Shown piece by piece: positions 34,805 through 44,677 of a stretch of 64,000 nucleotides of DNA. A program made the position numbers and the translations under genes. Each line of letters starts with the position of its first letter. The stretch's first letter is position 1. The notes under the pieces are model-generated. The model was not told the DNA's origin. It ran no database searches and saw nothing but the letters and a program-made list of their open reading frames with translations. The DNA comes from Bog-473 sp963777485 (GTDB lineage: Bacteria > Actinomycetota > Acidimicrobiia > Acidimicrobiales > RAAP-2): assembly GCA_963777485.1 (NCBI GenBank), contig CAVZQP010000003.1, forward strand, positions 248,001 through 312,000, read 5' to 3'.

Positions 34805-35188
34805 TCATCGGCCGGGGCTCCTACGCCGAGCGAGGGCAGTGAGGAGCACGGCGGCGCCAGAATGCTCCACGTCACGTGTCGCGGTCACCAATACCACGGA
34901 CTGCTTCTTCGAGACCGTCCGCAGGCGGGCAACGGCTTCCTTGCCGGGCGAAACGGTCAGCTCGGCGCGATACCGGCGGGCGAACTCGGCGAACTTGTCG
35001 GGCTCGTGGCCGTACCAGCGCCGGAGCCCGTCGCTCGGCGCCACGTCCTTCGCCCACTCGTCGATCGCCGCCTTCTCCTTGCTGACCCCGCGCGGCCAGA
35101 GCCGGTCGACGAGCACCCGGTAGCCGCGACCCTGGTCCGCGTCGTACACCCGGTGGACTTCGAACTTGGGCCGACCCGGAGTGGTCAA
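34805..35188 (-). CDS. DUF488-family protein
   Basis: 127 residues with the DUF488 hallmarks VYDADQGRGYRVLVDRLWPRGVSKEKAAIDEWAKDVAPS and LRRWYGHEPDKFAEFARRYRAEL, and a closing VVLVTATRDVEHSGAAVLLTAL. The biochemical role of the family is not established. The start appears to be TTG, overlapping the stop of the upstream nitronate monooxygenase by four bases (TTGA), so the two are coupled. Confidence 0.85.
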   Translation of the reverse strand: MTTPGRPKFEVHRVYDADQGRGYRVLVDRLWPRGVSKEKAAIDEWAKDVAPSDGLRRWYGHEPDKFAEFARRYRAELTVSPGKEAVARLRTVSKKQSVVLVTATRDVEHSGAAVLLTALARRRSPGR

Positions 35189-36180
35189 GCTCGATCGTCG
35201 AGGAGTGTTGGCAGCCGGGTGCGAAGGAGCGACGCCGCTTCGTCGCAGAGGCTGTGGACGATCTCGGTGGCCGAGCGCACCGCGTGGACGGAGGCGGCCG
35301 ACTGTCCGTAGAGCATTGTCGTCACCTCGGGGTCGAATCGCTCAAAGTCGAGCACGTCGGGCAGTTCGGCGCGCAGCTCATCGAGATGATCCAGGGCCTC
35401 GTTCTCGCGGCCCTGCCATTGATCAGTGTGCTTGGTGCGGCGTAGCCGCATGCCGACCGGCTTGGGCCACTGCAGGCCGCGTGCGTCGTCGTACAACGTG
35501 GTGAAGACGGTGTCCTCGCCATTGCTCTCGACGATGCACGCTTTGTACGCGTCTGGCACGTCCGTGGCCTCACGGCTGGCCAGGAAGGCGGTGCCGAGTG
35601 AGGCCCCGTCTGCACCCGCCGCCAGCACCGCCGCAAGGGTACGGGCGCTCGACACGCCGCCGGCGGCCAGGACGGGTGTGTCGCCGCTGACCTCGAGTGC
35701 GCTGGCGAGGAAGGGCAGGAGCCCCATCGTCCCCGTGTGCCCGCCGGCCTCGTGCCCCTGCACGAGCAGCGCGTCCGCACCTTCGTCGAGCGCGTCGCGC
35801 ACCAGGTCCATTGTCTGGACCTGGCAGATGACTCGGGCACCGACATCGTGGGCGCGGCCTATCCATGGGCCGGTGGGAGCAAACGACAGGACGATGACCG
35901 CGGGCCGAGTTGCGAGTGCCGCCTCGAAGAGCTCCTCGGTGAAGGTCAGGAAGTGCGTGATGAAGCCGACGCCGAACGGCCGATCGGTCTGGCTGCGGAT
36001 GGCGGCCACTTCGTCGCGGAGCCACTGCGGACCGCGGATGGGATTGGTGCCACCGAAGGTGCCGAGCGCACCGGCAGCGGACACGGCACCGGCGAGCGTG
36101 GCGCCGGTCACCATCGCCATCGGCGCCGACATGATCGGCGCATCGAGACCGAAGGCCTCCGTGAACCGCGTATGGATCAC
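35185..36180 (-). CDS. Nitronate monooxygenase (2-nitropropane dioxygenase family)
   Basis: 331 residues from GTG 36180 (VIHTRFTEAFGLDAPIMSAPM), where homology begins; the longer upstream frame is low-complexity and overlaps the PhyH gene. A TIM-barrel FMN enzyme: APIMSAPMAMVTGATLAGAVSAAGALGTFGG, then the GHEAGGHTGTMGLLPFL loop with the catalytic-region histidines and the phosphate site VLAAGGVSSARTLAAVLAAGADGASLGTAFL. The family oxidises alkyl nitronates and relatives. It sits 22 bp downstream of the PhyH copy 3 gene and is coupled to the DUF488 gene, so a three-gene operon is probable. Confidence 0.88.
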   Translation of the reverse strand: MIHTRFTEAFGLDAPIMSAPMAMVTGATLAGAVSAAGALGTFGGTNPIRGPQWLRDEVAAIRSQTDRPFGVGFITHFLTFTEELFEAALATRPAVIVLSFAPTGPWIGRAHDVGARVICQVQTMDLVRDALDEGADALLVQGHEAGGHTGTMGLLPFLASALEVSGDTPVLAAGGVSSARTLAAVLAAGADGASLGTAFLASREATDVPDAYKACIVESNGEDTVFTTLYDDARGLQWPKPVGMRLRRTKHTDQWQGRENEALDHLDELRAELPDVLDFERFDPEVTTMLYGQSAASVHAVRSATEIVHSLCDEAASLLRTRLPTLLDDRA

Positions 36181-36202
36181 AGGTCGTGATCCTATGCAGC
36201 AC

Positions 36203-37096
36203 CTACCGTTCGTGCCCCGGAGGAAGAGCCTCACTGCGATACGGCGCGAGGTCGATGCCGGGATAGCGCTGCGCCACACCGGCCAAGGTCGCCTCGGTCC
36301 AATACGGGTCGCCGGGACGGGGGAAGCCGAACAGGTCGCGTTGGCGCACGGTGCACTGCGGGATGAACTTGGCCCACCGCTCGGGTGATTGCTTCGGCCA
36401 CGCCATCTTGCCGCCCCAGGTCGTGCCACGGACCTGGAAGTCGACGAGGATGGAGAAACGTGACCGTCTGTCGGCGGTGAAGTTCGAGCCGCGGTGCAAG
36501 ATGTCGGTCCGATACACCAGCAGCGACCCCGCCGGTCCTACGCACCGCACTTCCGACTCTGCGAGTTTCCCAAAAGGGATGTACAGCGGTGTGTAGGGGA
36601 TGCCCTCACCGGCGTCATAGGGCACGATCACGGTGGGACCGTCCTCTTCGGTGACGTCGCTCAGAAAGATGAACGTCGTGATCTGCTGGTAGCGCGGCTC
36701 GGGCCGGGGCACGACGAGGCTGTGGCTGCCGTAGTCGCGATGTAGCGGCTGGGTGTAGTCCACGGCACCGGCGTACTTGGCCCAGAGCTCGACCTTGTAG
36801 AGATGCAGGTCAGTGGTCTCGAGATAGCGCTCGGCCGCATCGACGAGGTCGGGGTGCACGGCGAGGCGGTTGAGGTCCCACGAGCGATACGGGAACTCCT
36901 CGACGCCGGCGAACTGGCTCCCGGCGAAGCGGGCGCGCACGGGACCGGACGGTTCGGCGAAATAGTCCTCGGGCGTCGGGAAGTGCTTCCAGAGGGCCTG
37001 TCGCGCCGCCTCGAGCTCGTCTGGGGCGAGGAAACCCTCGAACAGCGAGAAGCCCTGGTGGCGGACCTCGTCGAGCGTGGCGTCAGGGACACGCAT
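36203..37096 (-). CDS. PhyH-family Fe(II)/2-oxoglutarate dioxygenase (copy 3)
   Basis: 297 residues from ATG 37096 (MRVPDATL, matching the start of copy 1). Iron ligands are His119-x-Asp121 in PLHRDYG and His201 in DILHRGSNF, with the cosubstrate Arg in DRRSRF. It shares YRSWDLNRL, YKVELWAKYAGAVDY, FLSDVTEEDGP and the C-terminal YWTEATLAGVAQRYPGID with copy 1, so the two are close paralogues. It is first in a likely operon with the nitronate monooxygenase and DUF488 genes, which may indicate a shared oxidative pathway; the substrate is not predictable. Confidence 0.88.
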   Translation of the reverse strand: MRVPDATLDEVRHQGFSLFEGFLAPDELEAARQALWKHFPTPEDYFAEPSGPVRARFAGSQFAGVEEFPYRSWDLNRLAVHPDLVDAAERYLETTDLHLYKVELWAKYAGAVDYTQPLHRDYGSHSLVVPRPEPRYQQITTFIFLSDVTEEDGPTVIVPYDAGEGIPYTPLYIPFGKLAESEVRCVGPAGSLLVYRTDILHRGSNFTADRRSRFSILVDFQVRGTTWGGKMAWPKQSPERWAKFIPQCTVRQRDLFGFPRPGDPYWTEATLAGVAQRYPGIDLAPYRSEALPPGHER

Positions 37097-37482
37097 GGAC
37101 CTGGACCTTAGGTCACGGCCTTGGCGGCTTTCGGATATTGGTTTCACGTTCAAGCCCGGTTCGATCACATCTCTACTGGGTTACCTGCGTTTCACAGGTC
37201 GGCGCGATAGCGGCCCGTTCTCCGCCTGGCCCCGACGGCCTGTGGGCCAACGTTTCGTAGCGCGAGCCAAGCGGGCCGCCTCAACGAGTCGTCAATCCGC
37301 CTGCGACGCCGGCCGTGCGGTCGGGATTCGGGCTCTCGGTGTGCCGCCTCTTGTCAAGGGAGGTAGTCCCCTGTTGCGACACGGGAGGCGGTGTTAGCGT
37401 CGCTGTCAGCCGCGACCTGCCGGGACGGCACAAGACCGTTCCGGGACTTTGGCGAGACATCACGGCGCGAAGGAGGCCAGAA
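37097..37482. other. Divergent intergenic region
   Basis: It separates the PhyH operon from the beta-helix gene. It contains the ribosome-binding site AAGGAGG ahead of 37483. I see no palindrome or recognised operator and no gene. Confidence 0.45.
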
Positions 37483-40054
37483 ATGGCTGAGGTGGTTTCC
37501 GAATCCCGCTCGATGCATCGCGTCGCGTCCGGTCGACGCGTCACTCAAGGCCGGCTCTTTGGCGCAGCGTCGGCCCTCTTCCTCATCGGAGGGATGGTCG
37601 TGCTGGCGGCTCCGGCTGCCAATGCGCAGGTGGCAAGCACCTACTTCGTCGGCAACACGGCGGCCGGGACGAACTCGGCCACGGACTGCACCAGCAACGC
37701 CAACAACGACTGCACACTCGATGACGCCCTCACCGAGGTCAACAACGACGCCTCGGGTAACGCTGGCGCCTTTGACGTCGTCAACTTCATCGCGGCCTCG
37801 GGCACCTACGGGACCGACGGCGTTGCACTCCAAGGATTCATGGCAGGCGCCTCTGTCACCATCAACGGCAACGGCATGACGAACACCTTCGTGACCGGCG
37901 CCGGCGCGAACCAGGTCTTCATCATTGGCAGCGGGGTTGCCGCGACCATCGTCGGGCTCACCGCTGAGGACGGCAGCAGCGGCTCGTTCGGTGGGGCCAT
38001 TATCAACCAGGGCGCGCTCAGCCTTACGAACGTGACCGTAACGGGCAGCACGGCAGCTCAAGCTGGCGGCGGCATAGCCAGCGAAGCCTCGCTCGACTGC
38101 CACCGGCGTGACCGTAAGCAACAACACGACGCCCGGATTCGGCGGCGGGGTCGTGAACCTGCAGGGCACCGCCACGTTCAGCAACAGCGTCATTGCCGGC
38201 AACGGCGCAGCCGGTTCCGGCATGTCCGCAGGGGGCGGCGTCCTCAACGGAACCATGGGCTCCGGCGCTAGCGGCACCATGACGCTCACCAACACCCAGG
38301 TCACCGGCAACACCACGTCGGGCGGGGGCGCCGGCATCCTCAACCATGCCGGGACCCTCACCATCGACAGCAGCCAGGTGAACGGCAACACCGGCGCGGA
38401 CGGCGGCGGCATCGCCTCCGGCTCCGGCAACGGCGGCACCACCATCGTCGGCGCCAACCTCGTCATCACCAACAGCCAGGTCGACGGCAACACCGCGCAA
38501 TCCGGTAACGGGGGGCTCGCCGGCGGCGGCATCGCCAATGGCGGGACCGCGAGCATCAGTTCCAGCCAGGTGAACGGCAACAACGCCCCCGGCGGAATCG
38601 GCGCTGGGATCGTCAACCACGGCGCGATGACCCTCACCGGGACCGACGTGAACGGCAATGTGGCTGCCACGGATGCGTCGTCCAACCTGGGAGCGGGCGG
38701 CGGCATCGGCAACGTGGCCTCTCCTATGGTGCCCAATAGCGGCACACTCACCATCACCGGTGGTCAGGTGAACAAGAACTCTGCGACCGGCACCGGCGGA
38801 GGCATCCTGAACGGAGGTTCAGTGACCGCAACGGGCTTCGCCATCTCTGGCAACACGGCAAGCAACGGGGGCGGGGTGTACAACGCGGCAAGCTTCTCCA
38901 CTCGCAGCGTTGCCATCGTGGACAACACCGCGACCGGCTCTGGCAACTCGGGAGGCGGCATCTTCGCCACCACGGGCATGGGGACGACCGCGCTGGCCTT
39001 CACCACCGTGTCGGGCAACGTCTCGGACACCGGAGCAGGCATCGCAGTAGGCGCGCCGATCGGCGGCGGGGGGCCCTCCGGCGGCAGCGGTGGCGGGACC
39101 CTCCAAGCCGCGACCATCGCCGGCAACCGCACGTCGGGCGGCGTCGAGCAAGACTGCAACATCCCCAGCGGCGACACTGGATTCACCTCGCTCGGCGGCA
39201 ACGTCGTCGGCGACACGAGCTGCGGACTCACCGGCTCAACGGACCGCCAAGGGGCGTCCGCCCAGGGCTACTGGGCCATGGGATCCGACGGTGGCATCTT
39301 CGGTTTCCACGCCGGCTTCTTCGGCTCGGTACCCGGCGTCCATGTCTCCGTCAACAACGTGGTCGGCACGGCACGGAGCCCTGACAACCAGGGCTACTGG
39401 TTGGTGGGTTCCGACGGTGGTGTCTACGCCTTCGGCAGCGCCAAATTCATGGGCTCCATCCCCGGCCTCGGCATCCACGTCTCGAACATCGTCGCCATCG
39501 TGCCCACGGCGGACGGTGGCGGTTATTGGCTCGTGGGTTCGGATGGCGGCATCTTCAGCTTCGGCGATGCCCAGTTCTTCGGCTCGCTACCGGGGCTCGG
39601 GGTCCACGTCTCCAACGTCATCGGCGGGGCACGGGCCGTCGACGGCAGCGGTTACTGGCTGGTCGGCTCCGACGGAGGTGTGTTCGGTTTCGGGAACGCC
39701 CAGTACAAGGGCTCGCTGCCCGGCCTGGGTGTTCACCTCAACAACATCGTCGGCCTCGCGCCGACGACCGACGGATCGGGCTACTACATGGTGGGATCCG
39801 ACGGGGGTGTGTTCTCCTTCCCGGTCGGTCCGTCGAGCGCCGGTTTCTTCGGCTCCGTCCCGGGCGCCGGAGTCCACGTGAACAACATCGTCGCGATCGC
39901 CGCAGCACCGGACATGCGGGGCTACTGGGTCTTCGGTTCCGACGGAGGCGTGTACGCCTTCAACGCTGGGCCGGGCACCGGCTCGCAGTTCTTCGGATCG
40001 GTCCCGGGGCTGGGCATCCACATCAACAACGTCAGGGACGCCGCGGGAACCTGA
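37483..40054 (+). CDS. Secreted beta-helix protein with GYW..DGG repeats (one frameshift)
   Basis: One gene of about 856 codons from ATG 37483 (AAGGAGG just upstream), interrupted by one extra base near 38094, where SEASL should continue TATGVTVSNNTTPGFGGG. The signal segment (about 25-48) ends AAPAANAQ. An N-terminal CSLREA-like start (DCTLDDALTEVNN) leads into a long right-handed beta-helix with GGGI.N..G.(V/T)T(I/L)..(S/T)QV.GN coils, as in polymorphic outer-membrane or pectate-lyase-like proteins. The C-terminal ~270 residues are six GYWLVGSDGGVYAFG..FFGSVPGLGIHVNNI units. It is probably a large surface protein. Confidence 0.78.
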
Positions 40055-40190
40055 CCGTCGGGCCACCCGACGCAATCTGAACCCCTCCACACCTGGCGCC
40101 CGGTTAGGACGTTCGGGCCGAGGCGGCTAGGTAGTTCTCGGGTGACGGGTCTGGGGGGATCCCGGCGAGGACCGGCGTACGCTCGGAACC

Positions 40191-41376
40191 GTGCGCGCCG
40201 TCGTCTTCGACATGGTCGACCCGGAGTTCCCGGCCCGCCTGACCGAGCTGCCCGAGCCCGAGCTACCCGGCCCGGACTGGGCCCGCATCGCCGTCACGAC
40301 CGGGGGGATCTGCGGCAGCGACCTCCACCTCTTCGCGCACAACACGGGGCCGTCGCCAACGCTCGCCGGCATCGGGACGTTCCCTTTCGTCCTTGGCCAC
40401 GAGACGGCGGGGCGGGTCGTCGAGGCGGGTGACGACTGCGCGGTCGCAACGGGGACCCGGGTCGCCCTCGACCCGTGCATCCCGTGCCTGCCCCGGGGCG
40501 ATGCCGCTGTGCGCCAACTGCGCCCGGGGCTGGACCTCGTCGTGTCTCAACCTCGACAGCGGGGTGCTGACCGGTGGGCGCTCGCTCGGCTTCACCCAGG
40601 GGCTCGGCGGCGGGTGGGGCGACACCGTGCTCGCACACACGTCCATGCTCCACCCGCTCCCCGACGCGGTCGGCGACCGGGGCGCCAGCCTCTACGAGCC
40701 CGTCTCCATCGCCTGCCACGGGCTGTTGCGGGCGGCGCCGCACGATGGCGACCCCGTGCTGATCGTGGGCGCCGGCATCATCGGCCTCGCCGCACTGGCG
40801 GCGTTACGGGGCCTCTTCCCGCGCTGCCCGGTCGCGGTGTTGGCGCGCCATCCGCATCAAGCGACGGCAGCGACCGCGTGCGGCGCGGACAACGTGGTGC
40901 TCAGTGACCCCTCCAACGGCCACTGGGAGGAACTCGCAGCGTTGAGCGGTTCACGGGTGGTCGGGCGCAAGAAGCACCAGATGCTGATGGGCGGGTTCCC
41001 CTACGTGGTCGAAGCCGTCGGCTCGCCGGGCTCGGTGACCGAGGCGCTGCGCGCCGTCGCCCACCGCGGCACCGTCCTGCTGCTGGGTGCGGCCGGCATC
41101 AGCGAGGTCGACCTGACGCCCATCTGGTACAAGGAGGCCGCGCTCGTCGGCTCCATCGACCACACCGTGGACACCGGCCCCGCGCCGGGACTGGCCGGCG
41201 GTCCCGACCGCCACTCGGTCGACCGGGCCCTTGATGTCCTCGGCGCCGGCCTGCTGCCCGACGACGTCGTCGTGACCCACGAGTTCGGGCTCGAGGACTA
41301 CCGCACGGCGATCGAGACGGCGATCGACCGGCACAACTCCCACGCCATCAAGGTGGTGTTCCGGCCGCAGGGCTGA
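40191..41376 (+). CDS. Zinc-dependent alcohol dehydrogenase family (one frameshift)
   Basis: A medium-chain dehydrogenase of about 395 codons from GTG 40191, broken by one extra base near 40497. The N-terminal half carries the catalytic-zinc motifs CGSDLHLFAH and GHETAGRV. At the break, the structural-zinc lobe reads PCIPCLPRG and continues PLCANCARG in the next frame. The second half has a Rossmann dinucleotide fold (VLIVGAGIIGLAALAALRG), an unusual lobe insertion (RVVGRKKHQMLMGG) and the family end (EDYRTAIETAIDRHNSHAIKVVF). Substrate unknown. It is followed by PhyH copy 4 at about 80 bp. Confidence 0.8.
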
Positions 41377-41455
41377 AGCACTGAAGCACACCATGCAGCC
41401 GGGTCCGCCACCCGACGCAGTGCGCGCCCGACGAGACCGAGGCAGAATCCACAAC

Positions 41456-42305
41456 GTGCTCACCCGTGAGACCGGTTACCTGACGCTGCGGCGCCCGGGC
41501 TCGGGCAGCGCCGCCGCCAAGCACCTCCAGGCCGAGGGGTACGTCGTCCTCGAGCAGGTCTTCACCCCGAAAACGGTGGAGACGCTGGCCGGCGAGGTCG
41601 AGCGCATCTACGAGGAGTACCCGCCCGACACACGCCAGTCGCGCTATCCACCCGAACACTGGGAGCCCTTCCGCTACGAGATGCTCAATCGGAGCGCCAC
41701 CGTGCAGCGGGCGATCGCCAACCGCAAGATCCTGAGCAGCGTCGAGCCCCTCCTCGGTGAGGACTGCCACGTCATTGCGAACACGGCTTGGTGGCAGCCG
41801 CCCGACAACAACAAGCACGGGGGCCGGTTCTGGCACATCGACAGCGGTCCCCACGTGCCGCGGCCGCCGGGCGTCCCGTGGGACGAGCGCATCCCCTACC
41901 CGGTGTTCGCCGTCGCCGCGCACATCTACCTCATGGACTGCCCGCTCAAAGCGGGACCGACCGGCGTGATCCCCCGCAGCCACATGTCGGGACAACCGCC
42001 GCCGATGGCACGCGCTGGCGGACGACGACCTCGACTACCAAGGCGTCAAGGCCAAACCACTGGTCGCCAAGGCGGGCGACGTCGCGCTCTTCGTCTCGGA
42101 CATCTGGCACCGCCGGCTGCCGTCTCGCCGCGGCGACCCGGGCCGCATGTTCATCCAGTGCCACTACGGGCGCCGCGACCTCGCCCAGAGGCTCCGGCCG
42201 ACGGCGGAGGTGAACCACCTCTCGGACGAGGCACGGGCCCGGGCCAAGACCAAGCGGCAGCGGACCCTCGTCGGGCTCCACCGCAACGGCTTCTACGACG
42301 GCTAG
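41456..42305 (+). CDS. PhyH-family dioxygenase (copy 4, one frameshift)
   Basis: About 283 codons from GTG 41456 (an ATG at 41393 is also in frame). A single extra base near 42000 moves the frame: SHMSGQPP is followed in the next frame by WHALADDDLDYQGVKAKPL and ends at TAG 42303. The proximal iron motif is HIDSGPH (His-x-Asp), and the distal His is in SDIWHRRLPSRRGDPGR, with a 2-oxoglutarate Arg nearby. It differs from copies 1-3 in lacking the WDLNRL block and belongs to another PhyH branch. Reading through this break and the next gene gives a spurious 1046-residue fusion, which I reject. Confidence 0.75.
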
Positions 42306-42332
42306 ACCCCCGGCACGCCCGAGCCCGGAACA

Positions 42333-44533
42333 GTGAGACGCCGCCAGCCTCCGGCAACCCCACGGGCAGTCGCCCTCGTGTGCTGCGCGATCCTCCCGCT
42401 CGCGGCAATCACGACGAGCGCAGCAGGCGCCGCGCCGACCCACACACCCAGCACCAGCACCAGCGACACAGCCACAGCCCCAGCCCCAGGCCCCCGCTCC
42501 CAGTACGACTGCAGCTTCAACGTCAACACGGACGCGTTCACCGGCGCCTACGGCACGGCGTCAGCGATCGGCTGGGCCGGCGACCACAACAGCGTGATCA
42601 CGTGCCTGGGCGGGACGTTCGTGGTGCAGGACGGCCCCGACGGCTTCTTCAAGCAATACGGCTTCGGGATCTACGACGGCCAGCGCACCACCTGGGCCGA
42701 CGCCGGCGGCTACTTGCCCGAACAGGTCACCACCTTCCACACAGCAACAGGCGCCACCGTCGCCATCACCGAGTTCGCAGACGAGCTCGACCTCGGGGCG
42801 GCAACGGCAACGGCAACGGCAACCCCTTCGTCGCCGTCTACGCCCGGGTGCACGTCGACAACCCGACCGGCAGCACCCTGACCGTCGACCCGGCCGCCTC
42901 ACCCACCCTCGTCCCGCTCGACACCAGCCAGAACACAAAGAACACGGTCGCCCCCCACCACGCCGTCAACCACGACTACGCAACAGTCACTGACCGCTTC
43001 GGCGCCAACTACCCCTGGCCCACGACCCAAGCCCTCCAAGGAGCCGGCACCTTCCAACAACACGAAGCCCACATGCGCGCCTTCTGGAACGCCCAACTCA
43101 CCCACATCGCCCAGGTCGACACCCCCAACCGACAACTCAACGACGCCTACAAGAGCGGCTTCATCACCACCGAGCTCACGCGCAGCGGCAACGCGCTCGA
43201 CACCGGCGTCAACGGGTACGAGAGCGAATTCAGCCACGATGTCGTCGGGATCCTCACCAACCTCTTCACGCAGGGCGAGTTCACGGACGCCCACGCCCTC
43301 CTGACCGAGGCCCGCAACGTGGTCGGCGATCAGACCCAGTACGTCGACGGGCTCTGGACCTACCCCGTGCCCTGGGCCGTATACCTCATGAAGACGGGCG
43401 ACATCGGCTTCGTCAAAGACAACTTCGCCACCAGCGGCCCCGCCGGCCCCACCCAACAGCCCAGCATCGAGGCGAGCGCCCACGCGATCGCCGCCGACCG
43501 TACGGGCCCCACCGGCACGATGCAGGCGACGAACGACATCGACACCCAGGGCCTGTGGACCGTCGACGACTTCGAGGCGCTCCTCGGCCTGGCCGCCTAC
43601 CGCTACCTCGCCGCCACCATCGGCAACGCCGCCGAGGCCGACTGGGCCGGCCAGCAGTACGAAAGCCTCCTCCAGGGCACCGACGGCGTCCTCGAGGAGA
43701 CGATCAGCACCAACCACCTCGACTATCTCCCCTGCGACCTCACGCGGCCGAACACCGCCAATCGCTGCAACAACCCGAAGGACGCGAACTGGACCTCGCC
43801 GTTCGGCTTCGGCGGGTGGGCCTGGGAAGCCGGCCTCCTCGGCGCCCCGGTCACCGGCCCCGGCGCCACGCTCATCGACGCGACCTACGACTACGGCTTC
43901 AACCGGCTCAAGACGATCCTCCCGCCGGACACCACCGGCGGCTTCCCCGGTGACTATTACTCGAGCGCCTATAACGCCGCGCAGGGCTCCGCCGGCCTCG
44001 CCAGCAGCGCGCACCGCGACCAGGGCATCCGAGACTTCGAGTTCATGATCGAACACGGGCAGAGCGGGCCGTGGTCCTGGTGGGAGAGCTCGAGCGCCCC
44101 GGACCCGCACTCGCCGTGGGTCGGCAGCGGCAACCACCCGACCACAGGCCAGGGGTCCTCGCCCCACGCCTGGGGCATGGCCGGCTCGGACAAGGTCCTC
44201 CTCGACTCGATCGTCGCCCAGCGCGCCGACGGGTCGGTCATCGTCGGCCGCGGCGTGCCACCCCGATGGCTCACCACGACCGCACCGATCGCCGTCACCA
44301 ATTTCCCCACGACCGACGGCAAACGCTCGGGCTTCACCATCGGCGCCCACGGCACCGTCGTCACCCTGACCGTCGCCGGTGCGGCCACCGCCGGCAAGAT
44401 CCTCTTCGAGCTCCCCTCGTTCGTCGACAACGTCGCGTCGGCGTCGGCCGGCACCGTCGACCAGCACACGGGCACCGTCACCCTGGCGCCCGGCACCCAC
44501 CATGTCACCGTCACGCTGCGCCGCTCACCGTGA
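42333..44533 (+). CDS. Secreted six-hairpin-like glycosidase candidate (one frameshift)
   Basis: About 733 codons from GTG 42333, with a signal segment (VALVCCAILPLAAITTSAAGAA) and a shift near 42800 in a run of G: ADELDLG continues GNGNGNGNPFVAVYARVHV if one base is missing. The C-terminal two thirds have the helical-hairpin look of (alpha/alpha)6 glycosidases: LNDAYKSGFITTELTRSGN, YVDGLWTYPVPWAVYLMKTGD, DTQGLWTVDDFEALLGLAAYRYLA and a closing beta sandwich after GRGVPPRWL. A family number cannot be assigned by eye. The intact protein would be exported and may cut a polysaccharide. It begins 28 bp after PhyH copy 4. Confidence 0.6.
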
Positions 44534-44677
44534 ACAGCCGCGGCTCGATGGCCTCCCTTCGTTCCCCGTCCGGAACGACGAAACGCACTAGCTTGCCCAA
44601 GGGCTGACCAACAGAACTGGCCTGGGAGCTCGCCGGAAGCCGCGGCCGTCGGAGGGCGGACGGGAGAGGAGGTCGAG

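Noticed and set aside
42899..44503. A 534-codon minus-strand frame opposite the secreted glycosidase
   Set aside because: Shadow composition (Gly, Val, Arg, Glu runs) and no start context.
41393..44533. A single 1046-residue fusion of PhyH and glycosidase
   Set aside because: The middle ~280 residues are out-of-frame Arg/Pro/His-rich text. Correct frames give a PhyH enzyme ending at 42305 and a separate secreted protein starting at 42333.
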